From Flavobacterium sp. (lineage in GTDB: Bacteria > Bacteroidota > Bacteroidia > Flavobacteriales > Flavobacteriaceae): DNA of 38,188 bases. The notes below the pieces were generated by a model that did no database searches, was not told where the DNA came from, and saw only the letters and a list, made by a program, of their open reading frames with translations. Of this stretch, positions 18,248 to 27,046 are shown piece by piece (position 1 is the first letter of the stretch; each line of letters opens with the position of its first letter). A program made the position numbers and the translations under genes. The stretch spans positions 1 to 38,188 of the forward strand of contig NZ_JAQWTM010000035.1 of assembly GCF_029242675.1 (NCBI RefSeq), given 5' to 3'.

Positions 18248-19321
18248 ATGGAGGATGAAGCAATCCCTTTAAAGGCAGTTGACTTTTTCTGCGGCGGAGG
18301 CGGCATGAGTTATGGAATGTTAGAAGCAGGGATAAATGTTCTAGCAGGGATTGACTATGAGCCAAATTGCAAAAAAACATATGAAGATAATATAACTGGA
18401 GCCCAGTTTATACAAGCTGATGTTTTTGAATTGGAAGAACAAGAATTGGAAGACAAATTAAACTTAACCAAAAATGATGACGATTTAATCTTAATTGGTT
18501 GTAGTCCTTGCCAGTTTTGGAGTATTATCAATACCGATAAGACCAAATCAACAAAATCAGCTAATTTATTAATAGAGTTTACTCGTTTTGTAAAATACTT
18601 TAACCCAGGTTATGTAGTAGTAGAAAACGTTCCAGGAGTTTTAAGAAAGAAAAATGAAAGCGGACTAGAAGATTTTATAATTTGGCTCGAAAAAAATAAT
18701 TATAAAGTACACTTTGAAGTTCATAATGTAGCAGAATATGGTGTACCCCAAAGTCGAAAAAGATTTACGTTAATAGCAAATCGTGTAACAAACGAGTTAA
18801 TCGATTTGATAAAAAAAGAAGGCAAAAAAGTTACTGTTAAAGATGTTTTAGGTGAAACTAATGGTTTCTCTAAAATTAAGGATGGTCATAAAGACGAAAC
18901 AGCATTTTTACACACTGTAGCGTCTATATCTGCTATTAATAAAAGAAGATTGAAAAAAGTAGCTAAAGACGGCGGAAATAGATTAGGCTTTGCAAATGAT
19001 CCTGAATTACAATTAGCTTGTTTTGAAGGTAAAGACAGTTCCTTTAAAGATACTTTTGGACGTTTATGGTGGGACAAACCATCACCTACAATTACAACAA
19101 AGTTTTTTAGCATCTCAAATGGTCGTTTTGTTCATCCCGATGAAGATCGTGCTTTATCATTACGTGAAGGAGCAACATTACAATCATTCCCTAGAGACTA
19201 TAAATTTCATGGAACAAGTACTTCAGCCATAGCTCGATTAATTGGTAATGCAGTACCTCCTCAATATGCAAAATGTATAGGCGAGGCAATAATTAATAAT
19301 CACATAAATGGCGCAATTTAA
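18248..19321 (+). CDS. DNA (cytosine-5-)-methyltransferase
   Basis: It would transfer a methyl group from SAM to C5 of cytosine in a specific DNA site, marking host DNA. Motifs in order: SAM-binding motif I VDFFCGGGG (11-19), motif IV GCSPCQ with catalytic C88, motif VI ENV (E126), motif VIII QSRKR (168-172), a short target-recognition region (about 175-270), and motif X IGNAVPP near the C-terminus. All catalytic positions are intact, and 357 aa is typical of Dcm-like type II enzymes. The recognition sequence cannot be deduced. The gene overlaps the next one by 14 bp, making it the first of a four-gene operon. The DNA is clearly more AT-rich than the flanking housekeeping genes, suggesting transfer. 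Confidence 0.95.
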   Translation: MEDEAIPLKAVDFFCGGGGMSYGMLEAGINVLAGIDYEPNCKKTYEDNITGAQFIQADVFELEEQELEDKLNLTKNDDDLILIGCSPCQFWSIINTDKTKSTKSANLLIEFTRFVKYFNPGYVVVENVPGVLRKKNESGLEDFIIWLEKNNYKVHFEVHNVAEYGVPQSRKRFTLIANRVTNELIDLIKKEGKKVTVKDVLGETNGFSKIKDGHKDETAFLHTVASISAINKRRLKKVAKDGGNRLGFANDPELQLACFEGKDSSFKDTFGRLWWDKPSPTITTKFFSISNGRFVHPDEDRALSLREGATLQSFPRDYKFHGTSTSAIARLIGNAVPPQYAKCIGEAIINNHINGAI

Positions 19322-22298
19322 AACAAGAGCGAGAGCATTAGATTTATTAGGTCGTCAACAAATTGCTGGAATTCCAACAGCTATCAATGAACTTATTAAA
19401 AATGCTCATGATGCTTATGCAGATAAATTTGATATTGATTTCTTGAGAAAAGATAATTTACTTATCTTAAGGGATGATGGTTTAGGAATGACTAAAGAAG
19501 AGTTTGAAACAAGATGGTTAACTATTGGCACAGAAAGTAAATTTGTAAATAGAAAAACTCTATTACCTCCAAAAGATTCATCTAAACCATTAAGACCTGT
19601 AATGGGGGAAAAAGGAATAGGACGATTAGCTATAGCATCTATTGGTAAACAAGTTTTGATTATATCTAAAGCTAAACAAAGAGAAAAAGTATATAAAATT
19701 GTTGTAGCCTTCATCAATTGGGAATTATTTGAATTACCCGGAATTAACCTCGAAGACATTGTTATACCAATAAGTGAGTTTGATGAACTTCCTGATTTAA
19801 TTCAATTTCACGATTTAAAACAAGATGTTCTAAATTCTCTAAAAGAACTTAAAGATAAAGATATAATATCATTAGACGATTATGAAAGAATAACTCTTTC
19901 GGTAATTAATTTCGATATTGATCCAAAAAAGATTAATAATAATCTAGTTGGAGATTTTAAATTTAATGAGGAGAGAGGTGGTACTTTTTTCTATATAAAT
20001 CCTGTTAGTGAAAATTTAATTTTTGACATTGAAGGTAATAAAGAAACTAAAGAAGCAACAAAGATTGAAAAAATGCTTATTGGCTTTCACAATACTATGA
20101 CTCCAAATCATCCTAAACCAGTAATTGATATTTCATTTAGAGATTATAGAGGAGATGATGGGGCATATAATAACATAATTGATAAAGAGCAATTTTTCAC
20201 ACCACAAGAATTTGAAATTGCTGACCATCACTTTGAAGGTACCTTTGATGAGTATGGTCAATTTAAAGGCAATATAAATATTTATGGAGAAAAAGAATAT
20301 GAAAATCATATTGTAAATTGGAATGGTAATAATTTTAAAGAAACTGATTGTGGACCATTTAAAATTAATTTTGTTTATATCCATGGTGACTTAAAAAGTT
20401 CAAAGATTGATCAACAAAACTGGGCAATATTAAGTAATAAAACAAACAAATTTGGAGCTCTATACATATATAAAGACAATATAAGGGTATTACCATATGG
20501 AGATATTGATTTTGATTTTCTCAGTATTGAAAAAAACAGAACCAAAAGAGCAAGTACTTATTTTTTCTCACATAGGAGAATGTTTGGTGTAATTGAAATA
20601 AATAGTAATAACAACTATAAACTTGTTGAAAAAGCTGGAAGAGAAGGTTTCATAGAAAACAAGGCATTTAGGCATTTTCAAGAAATACTCAAAAATTTTG
20701 TTTTACAATTAGCTTCTGATTTTTTTGATCCAAGTGGAAAAACAGTTCAGTCGGAATTTTATCAAAAAAAGAAAGAAGAAATATATACTTTGCATAATGC
20801 TTTAGAAAGAAGAGACAAGCTTGCTAAAAGTAAAAAAGAAAAATTTATTCAAAATTTAGATGCTTTTTTTAAAGATTTAACTTCAAGTCTATTCGAAAAG
20901 AATGTAAATAGAATTATAGATGAAACAAAGAAAAATCTAAATTCAATAATTTATATAAAGGATATTGATGAAGCTAGTCAAAAAATTATTGATTATGAAT
21001 TTGAAGCCCGACAAAAGATAAATGATTACAAAAAAAATATTACACTTTATGGACCTAAAGGATTCACAATATCTAAAGAAAATCGAATAGATTTCGAAAC
21101 CTATTTAAAAGAATTTAAAGTTTTAGAACAAAATATATTTAATAAAGCTAATAGTGAAATTGATAATTTAGTTGAAGAATATATTACCAAATTAGACATC
21201 GAAATAAGTAAAAGGAAGAGGCTGGAACAAGCAGTAGAATTTATTTCTTTTGAAGCTAAAAAAACGAACACTAAAAAACGAAAAGAAACAAACGAATTAG
21301 TTACTGATGTTTCAAAGAAAATAAAAGAATTAACTTCTGATTTGATGTTAGATTTAGATAATCAAATTAGGTCTGTAAAAGACAAATTCAAACATCTTAG
21401 CACAAATAATATTGAAGATTTTAATCTCGTCGCAGAGAGAAAATCTATGGAGGATGAGATTGAATTAATAAGTAACCGTAACACATTTGTTATGGATAGA
21501 ATAATAAGACAGTTTGAAAGCTTTTATATTGAAAAAGATAATGATGGTCAAATTATCACAAACGATCAAATATCAGATGCAATGTCTGAAGAACTGGAAG
21601 AATTAAGAGAAAGAGTTCAAGCTGATATTGAATTAAGCCAACTTGGTTTAGCTGTTGGTATTTTACACCATGAATTTAGCAGTACAGTTCGCTCAATCAG
21701 AGGAAGTATAAAAGATTTAAAAGCGTGGTCTGATGTTAATCAACAGCTTGATAGTGTTTATAAAAATATTAAGGTAAACTTTGAACACCTTGACGGTTAT
21801 CTAAATTTGTTTACTCCACTAAATAGAAGACTAAATAGGAGACGAGAAGATATTTCTCTAATGGAAATAAAATTATTTCTTATTGATTTATTTAAATCTA
21901 GATTAGAGAGGCATAACATAGATTTTAAACACACAAAAGGCTTTTCTTCTCAAAAAATAAATGGATTTCGCTCAACATTCTATCCTGTTTTTGTTAATCT
22001 GATTGACAATGCAATATACTGGTTAAATAAAAGTAATGTAGAAAGTAAAATAATTAGAATGCACGCTGATGATACTGGCGTTTATATTAGTAATAATGGT
22101 ATTGAAATTCCAATTCAAGATAAAGACAGAATCTTTGATTTAGGTTTTTCGAGAAAACAAAATGGTAGAGGTATGGGATTAAGTATTAGTAAAGAAGTTT
22201 TAAATGCGGAAAATTATAACATATCTGTGGTCACTCCTCGAGAGGGAAGCACTGTTACCTTTAGAATTGTACAAAATAAATCAAACGACAATGATTAA
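19308..22298 (+). CDS. Double-GHKL ATPase: MORC/Hsp90-like N-terminus plus histidine-kinase-like C-terminus
   Basis: This is a 996-aa protein with two GHKL modules. N-terminal ATPase: INELIKNAHDAYA (E28, N32, D35), RDDGLGMT (D57, G58, G60) and GEKGIGRLAIASIG (100-113), intact as in MORC, Hsp90 and MutL-type ATPases. The middle (about 480-750) is rich in charged coiled coil. The C-terminus looks like a sensor kinase core. It has an H-box-like LHHEFSS (H788), an N-box NLIDNAIYWL (N897, N901), a G1 box reading ISNNGIEIP where Asp is replaced by N929 and a Gly by E933, then IFDLGFS and GRGMGLSISKEVL. No signal peptide or membrane helix is seen, so it is cytosolic. It overlaps the methylase gene by 14 bp and the receiver gene by 8 bp. 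Likely role, by inference: ATP-driven clamp or regulator of a restriction system. Confidence 0.88.
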   Translation: MAQFKTRARALDLLGRQQIAGIPTAINELIKNAHDAYADKFDIDFLRKDNLLILRDDGLGMTKEEFETRWLTIGTESKFVNRKTLLPPKDSSKPLRPVMGEKGIGRLAIASIGKQVLIISKAKQREKVYKIVVAFINWELFELPGINLEDIVIPISEFDELPDLIQFHDLKQDVLNSLKELKDKDIISLDDYERITLSVINFDIDPKKINNNLVGDFKFNEERGGTFFYINPVSENLIFDIEGNKETKEATKIEKMLIGFHNTMTPNHPKPVIDISFRDYRGDDGAYNNIIDKEQFFTPQEFEIADHHFEGTFDEYGQFKGNINIYGEKEYENHIVNWNGNNFKETDCGPFKINFVYIHGDLKSSKIDQQNWAILSNKTNKFGALYIYKDNIRVLPYGDIDFDFLSIEKNRTKRASTYFFSHRRMFGVIEINSNNNYKLVEKAGREGFIENKAFRHFQEILKNFVLQLASDFFDPSGKTVQSEFYQKKKEEIYTLHNALERRDKLAKSKKEKFIQNLDAFFKDLTSSLFEKNVNRIIDETKKNLNSIIYIKDIDEASQKIIDYEFEARQKINDYKKNITLYGPKGFTISKENRIDFETYLKEFKVLEQNIFNKANSEIDNLVEEYITKLDIEISKRKRLEQAVEFISFEAKKTNTKKRKETNELVTDVSKKIKELTSDLMLDLDNQIRSVKDKFKHLSTNNIEDFNLVAERKSMEDEIELISNRNTFVMDRIIRQFESFYIEKDNDGQIITNDQISDAMSEELEELRERVQADIELSQLGLAVGILHHEFSSTVRSIRGSIKDLKAWSDVNQQLDSVYKNIKVNFEHLDGYLNLFTPLNRRLNRRREDISLMEIKLFLIDLFKSRLERHNIDFKHTKGFSSQKINGFRSTFYPVFVNLIDNAIYWLNKSNVESKIIRMHADDTGVYISNNGIEIPIQDKDRIFDLGFSRKQNGRGMGLSISKEVLNAENYNISVVTPREGSTVTFRIVQNKSNDND

Positions 22299-23940
22299 TC
22301 CATTTTTCGAAAAATCAAAAGAGATAGCAAACTCTTTTTTACAAAGTATCGTCTTTATTGATGATAAAGCTTATGCAGGAGTAACTCTAGAAGATCCTAA
22401 TCATGATTTTAATGCGCAAAAAGTTTCACTGGCTTTTGCCAAGGAAAAAAAAATATGTGGGGTTTATCAACCAAAAACAAAGCAAGATATTGAAGATTTT
22501 AAATGTATTACAAAAAAGGCAGATGTAATCATTTTAGATTGGAAGATAATCCTTTTAGAAGCTGATATTGAAGACCCAAATGCTGACGACGATGATGATC
22601 CTAGAGGCATTTACACTTTAGATATTATAAAAAACATTTTTTTAGATATTTCTAAAAGTAAAGAAAGTTTAAAACTAATAATAGTTTATACAGGGGAAAC
22701 AGATTTAAATGAAATTACAACACAAATATTTACTGAACTAAATGAAATTAAACCAGGGTTGAAAAAAGAATCATGCAAAGTGTCTTCCAACAATACTAAA
22801 ATATTAATTAGGGCAAAATCGTCTGTTGAGGATGACGAAGTTGACAATAAATTCAACCACATTGTTGGATTAAATGATAAAATTGTCAAATATAAAGATT
22901 TACCGAATTTTATCTTAGATGAATTCACAATGATGACGAGTGGTTTACTTTCTAATTTTGCTTTACTTTCATTAGCAACTTTACGACAGAATTCATCTAA
23001 AATACTAGGTTTATTTTCTAAAAATCTTGATAGTGCATATTTAAGCCATAAAGCACTGTTGCCTAGTCAAGAAGATGCTGAAGATTTGTTAATCGAATTA
23101 TTTGGAGATAGTATTTCAGATTTACTATTCTACAATAAAACAAATGATGTGATAAGAGATATAATTCCTGATTGGGTTGAAGTCAATATAAATGAAGAAG
23201 TACACGAACTGTTGAATAAGATAGGAAAGGGATATGTTCCAATTGAAAATTTCAAACGTTCGCAAAGCTTAATAAATGAACTTCTTCAATCACCAATAAA
23301 AGATATATCAAAGCGATACGCAGAAACTTTTAATAAGGAGGCTGGTGTTTCAAAGTCTAAAATGAAGGATAGTTATGAACATATTTCTTTAAGTAATACA
23401 GTTTTGTTTCTGAACAAAGAAGAACAAATAAATAGAGAAGAAATTGATAAGAAATTTTCAAAATTGGCTCATCATAAAAGTCTATTTATACCAAATGATA
23501 TAATTCCTAAATTAACTCTCGGCACTGTGATAAAAAGCACAACTATTAATGATAAATATTATATATGTATTCAACAGAAATGCGATAGTGTAAGAATACC
23601 TTATGGCAGTGAAAGGAAGTTTCTATTTATTCCATTAGTTTTGTCAGAAGCAAAGTTTGATATTTTAACCCCTGAAGGTTTAAAATTAAAGAAAGTAAAA
23701 GATTCTTTTTCTATAAGAACTATTAAATTTGTTTGTCAAAATGATCAAGGTGTTATTAAAGCAGAACTGAACGAAGATGTTGGTACATTTATATTTAAAC
23801 AAAAATACGAAGATGAATACTTCGAATGGGTTCTTGATTTAAAAGATTTACATTCTCAAAGGATAATTACTGAATATACGTCCCAATTATCTAGAGTAGG
23901 GCTAGATGAATCTGAATGGCATAGAAGGTTTCTAAGTTAA
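22291..23940 (+). CDS. Receiver-like (REC) domain protein of the cassette
   Basis: The ORF track runs from 22204, but its first 29 codons overlap the ATPase gene out of frame. The ATG at 22291, inside ATGATTAA at the ATPase stop, is the translationally coupled start, giving 549 aa. Residues about 15-150 resemble a response-regulator receiver: beta1 SIVFIDDKA (D24, D25), beta3 ADVIILDWKI with the phospho-acceptor position D83, and beta4 LIIVYTGE (T134). A conserved beta5 Lys was not found. The insert with ADDDDDP after D83 is unusual. The remaining 400 residues are mainly helical with a C-terminal beta-rich part and match nothing I recognise. Likely partner, by inference, is the kinase-like end of the preceding protein. 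Confidence 0.78.
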   Translation: MINPFFEKSKEIANSFLQSIVFIDDKAYAGVTLEDPNHDFNAQKVSLAFAKEKKICGVYQPKTKQDIEDFKCITKKADVIILDWKIILLEADIEDPNADDDDDPRGIYTLDIIKNIFLDISKSKESLKLIIVYTGETDLNEITTQIFTELNEIKPGLKKESCKVSSNNTKILIRAKSSVEDDEVDNKFNHIVGLNDKIVKYKDLPNFILDEFTMMTSGLLSNFALLSLATLRQNSSKILGLFSKNLDSAYLSHKALLPSQEDAEDLLIELFGDSISDLLFYNKTNDVIRDIIPDWVEVNINEEVHELLNKIGKGYVPIENFKRSQSLINELLQSPIKDISKRYAETFNKEAGVSKSKMKDSYEHISLSNTVLFLNKEEQINREEIDKKFSKLAHHKSLFIPNDIIPKLTLGTVIKSTTINDKYYICIQQKCDSVRIPYGSERKFLFIPLVLSEAKFDILTPEGLKLKKVKDSFSIRTIKFVCQNDQGVIKAELNEDVGTFIFKQKYEDEYFEWVLDLKDLHSQRIITEYTSQLSRVGLDESEWHRRFLS

Positions 23941-23948
23941 TAATCATA

Positions 23949-24725
23949 ATGGCAACCCGTAACCTCTGGACAAAAGAAGAACTAATCCTTGCCTTTAATT
24001 TGTACTTAAAAATTCCTTTTGGAAAGATGCATAGTACAAATAAAGACATCATTCATCTTGCTAATTTAATTGGTAGGAGCTCTAGTTCAATTGCTTTGCG
24101 CCTCGTGAATTTTGCAAGTGTAGATCCTGCGCTACAAGCAAGAGGAATTAAAGGAATGAGTGGCGGGACAAAAATAGTACAACCCATTTGGGACGAGTAT
24201 TTTCATAACCAAGAAGAATTAATCTTTCAAAGTGAAATTTTATTGGCTCAAAAAGAGAATATCACTATTGAAGATAAATATGTAGACCTATATCCTGAAT
24301 TAAAGGATATCAAAGGAGAAACAAAAATAAGAGAAGTTAAAACAAGAGTCAATCAGTCTGTTTTTAGACAAATGATTTTGGCAAATTATAGTACAAAATG
24401 TGCTATTACAGGAATTGATATTCCTGAACTTTTGTTGGCGAGTCATATTGTTCCTTGGTCAATGAACGAAAATGAAAGACTTAATCCTGAAAATGGAATC
24501 TGCCTTTCGGCTTTATACGACAAAGCATTTGACAAAGGAATAATTGGTGTAGATCAAAATTATAAAGTTGTTCTTTCAACCTCTCTAAAAAAGAAAAAGA
24601 ATACTGAGTTCTATCAAAACCACTTTGCGCCTATCGCTAATTTAAAAATTACTAGTCCAATCAAATATTTACCTCGAAAAGAGTTTTTAGAATTCCACAT
24701 GGATACAATATTTGATAGACACTAG
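23949..24725 (+). CDS. HNH endonuclease (HNH_2-like), probable restriction nuclease
   Basis: This is a 258-aa protein. The N-terminus (LWTKEELILAFNLYLKIPFG ... IGRSSSSIALRLVNFA) is a helical, DNA-binding-like domain often seen at the front of HNH restriction-type proteins. The C-terminal nuclease (about 120-250) carries ASHIVPW (H166), LNPENGICLS (N182) and ALYDKAFDKG (D191, D195), the beta-beta-alpha metal pattern of HNH_2. It follows the receiver gene by 8 bp and is the last gene of the operon. With the methylase it would complete a restriction-modification pair. Its cleavage site and need for the two middle proteins are unknown. The next gene is convergent, with only 6 bp between stop codons. 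Confidence 0.9.
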   Translation: MATRNLWTKEELILAFNLYLKIPFGKMHSTNKDIIHLANLIGRSSSSIALRLVNFASVDPALQARGIKGMSGGTKIVQPIWDEYFHNQEELIFQSEILLAQKENITIEDKYVDLYPELKDIKGETKIREVKTRVNQSVFRQMILANYSTKCAITGIDIPELLLASHIVPWSMNENERLNPENGICLSALYDKAFDKGIIGVDQNYKVVLSTSLKKKKNTEFYQNHFAPIANLKITSPIKYLPRKEFLEFHMDTIFDRH

Positions 24726-24731
24726 AACAAC

Positions 24732-26777
24732 CTAAACCACTCCCCCATCATAAGGCAAAGTAAAGCTAAAGACGCTTCCCTTATTGAGCTCACTGCTAAC
24801 GGTGATGGTACCGCCTAGTTTTTGCACAAAATCCTTGCAAAGTACTAAGCCTAGGCCTGTGCCCTCTTCGTTGCTGGTGCCAAGTCTTGATTTCTTGTAG
24901 TCAACGATAAAAAGGTTGTGCATTTCCTCAGTTGTCATTCCAATTCCTTGGTCACTAACACTGATTTTAATAAATTTCTTTTCTACAGCGGCACTTATGG
25001 TTATCGCGCCTTTGGTGTACGAGAACTTAATGGCATTCGAAATTAAATTTCGCAGTACCGTCGCGACTTTGTTTTTATCGGTTACAACATTTAGGTCGGC
25101 ATCAATCGTATTGTGTATGCTGATCTCTTTTTGCGAAGCTTGAATCTCTAGTAGTTTCAGCTCCTCATTGATTAAGGTCTTGATGGATAATTTTTTGTTT
25201 TCAACCGGTTTCTCTTGGTCCAAAGCCCAAATAAGCACATCATTCAAGATTTCAGAGGCCTTAGTCGCCGATTCTTTGATAAGGTTTAAAAAGAGTACTT
25301 TCTCTTCCTCATCAGCTCCTCCTTGATCTTGTAACATCAAATCAGATAAGGCTTCAATCGAACTCAACGGATTCTTTAAATCATGAGCAATGATCTTGAA
25401 TAGTTTGTTTTTAGTGTTATTGATGTCGTTTAGGCGGTCATTTTGCACCTGAACATTGTCTTTCAAATTACTAATTTGCTGCGTTTGAAATTGGAGCTCG
25501 GCATTGATTTTGTTTTTGGCTTTTTTCTGCAAGAACAAGATTACCACTACAGCTACAAGCACCAGTGTCAAAAAAATAAAAAAATAGGTTTGGTTGTTTT
25601 TAGACTGTAATTTCAAGTCCGCATTTTCGTTTTCAATCTTCAACTTCTGTAGCTCATATTGCGACCGGTCTAACTCATTCAAACTTTGGTATAGCTGTAC
25701 TTTTTTCTGGTCTTTGTATTTTAAGGCGCGGTCTCGTGCAGCGATATATTCATTCTTATATTCTAACGCTTTCTTAATATCTGATCTGCTTTCGTATATA
25801 GACGAAAGTGCTAAAATATTAGCGGCCTGAATCTCAACATCCCCTTTTTTAGTAGCAAAGTCTAAACTCAGATTCGAATAATAAATGGCGTCATCATACA
25901 ACTTCTGCTTTAACTTTACTTCTGCAATATTTAGGTAAAGCATCGCATGCAATGGTTTTGCATCCATTTTTTCAGAAATAGCTAACCCCTTTTGAAAATA
26001 GGCAATCGCTCTGTCAAACTCTTCTAAATGTATATAGCTATCCCCTAAGTTATTATAATTTACGGCAAGGGTATAATTGTCATTTTGTAATTTTAAAACA
26101 GCAATGGATTTATTGTATAGGACAACGCTCTCCTCTGTTTTTTCTGTTGCGTTTGCAATGTTAATGTAACAGGTCGCAATTCCTTTGTAATAATTATTTT
26201 TTTTAAATAATGCTAATGATTTATTTAAATAGTTCAAAGCCACTTTGTGATTCGTATTGCTATAAATAGTTCCAATACCATTGTAGCAGTAAGCCACTCC
26301 AATTTCGTTTTGGTTCTTCTTGTATAAATTCAAAGCCTTGAGATAATACTTAAAAGAAATATCTTCGGAATACACAAAAAAATAGGATTGCCCTAAGAAA
26401 AAATACAACTTGCTTAAAAGCTTGGATTCTTTTGTGTTTTCAAAATAAGGAAGCGCTTTATTAAAACTTTTAATCGATTCAAAATAATTGAAATTTTCTC
26501 TGTAGTAAAGTCCTTTTTCTAAAAACACTTTGGCAATTTGTTCTTGCGAACGCAGGTTATACGCTAGATCAAGCGCTTTCTGATAATAAAATTTCGCCTC
26601 TTTTTCTTCACTAAACGGAAGTTGAATTGCTTTTTTAATGTAGGCATCTATTTTTAAAGTGTCTTTAATAAACGCTTTGGTAATTTTAATTTGATCATAA
26701 GGTAAAGCCTTTATCTGCTGACTAAAAGTTACATAAGGAAAAATAAGAAGTAAGAGAATACTGAGTATTTTTTTCAT
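24732..26777 (-). CDS. Sensor histidine kinase with periplasmic TPR repeats
   Basis: This is a membrane sensor kinase of 681 aa. Seen: a signal peptide (MKKILSILLLLIFPYVTFSQ), a series of TPR repeats (about 50-350, for example LAVNYNNLGDSYIHLEEFDR), a membrane helix (YFFIFLTLVLVAVVVILFL, about 400-418), and a coiled coil. The kinase core follows, with IIAHDLKNPLSSIEALS (H465 phospho-site), N-box LRNLISNAIKFS, G1 VSDQGIGM and G2 GTGLGL. All kinase motifs are intact. No response regulator gene is next to it. Its base composition looks like the host background, so it is not considered part of the neighbouring cassette. CGAATATA at 26810 (minus-strand TATATTCG) is a near-consensus -7 box. Confidence 0.93.
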   Translation of the reverse strand: MKKILSILLLLIFPYVTFSQQIKALPYDQIKITKAFIKDTLKIDAYIKKAIQLPFSEEKEAKFYYQKALDLAYNLRSQEQIAKVFLEKGLYYRENFNYFESIKSFNKALPYFENTKESKLLSKLYFFLGQSYFFVYSEDISFKYYLKALNLYKKNQNEIGVAYCYNGIGTIYSNTNHKVALNYLNKSLALFKKNNYYKGIATCYINIANATEKTEESVVLYNKSIAVLKLQNDNYTLAVNYNNLGDSYIHLEEFDRAIAYFQKGLAISEKMDAKPLHAMLYLNIAEVKLKQKLYDDAIYYSNLSLDFATKKGDVEIQAANILALSSIYESRSDIKKALEYKNEYIAARDRALKYKDQKKVQLYQSLNELDRSQYELQKLKIENENADLKLQSKNNQTYFFIFLTLVLVAVVVILFLQKKAKNKINAELQFQTQQISNLKDNVQVQNDRLNDINNTKNKLFKIIAHDLKNPLSSIEALSDLMLQDQGGADEEEKVLFLNLIKESATKASEILNDVLIWALDQEKPVENKKLSIKTLINEELKLLEIQASQKEISIHNTIDADLNVVTDKNKVATVLRNLISNAIKFSYTKGAITISAAVEKKFIKISVSDQGIGMTTEEMHNLFIVDYKKSRLGTSNEEGTGLGLVLCKDFVQKLGGTITVSSELNKGSVFSFTLPYDGGVV

Positions 26778-27046
26778 TAAATCGTATTAATATCTTGAAA
26801 ATCAGAGTGCGAATATAAAACTAATAATCATAAATTTAAAATGAATTGGCTAGAGATTTTAAAAATAATTGTAAGAATTTAAATAAGCTTCTCAAACGCC
26901 ACAAAAGGGCAACAACAGCAATTAGATTATAATTAGACTGCATCATTATTTTTAAATCCTCACTCTTCGCAATAAAAGGCCTGTACGGCTTTCTACCCTA
27001 ATTTGATCCTTTTTACTATCTTTAAACCTCGTTAAAAATTAAAAAC

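Noticed and set aside
18229-18258. Nine-codon upstream ORF overlapping the methyltransferase start
   Set aside because: It is very short, has no ribosome binding site of its own, and the AAGGA inside it is better placed to serve the methyltransferase ATG.
18248-24725. Helicase or Vsr-type nuclease in the cassette
   Set aside because: I looked for Walker A/DEAD motifs and Vsr motifs in all four proteins and saw none; the only nuclease signature is the HNH motif in the last gene.
24732-26777. TPR sensor kinase as a fifth member of the defence-like cassette
   Set aside because: It is convergent, has a signal peptide and membrane helix, and its base composition looks like the chromosomal background.
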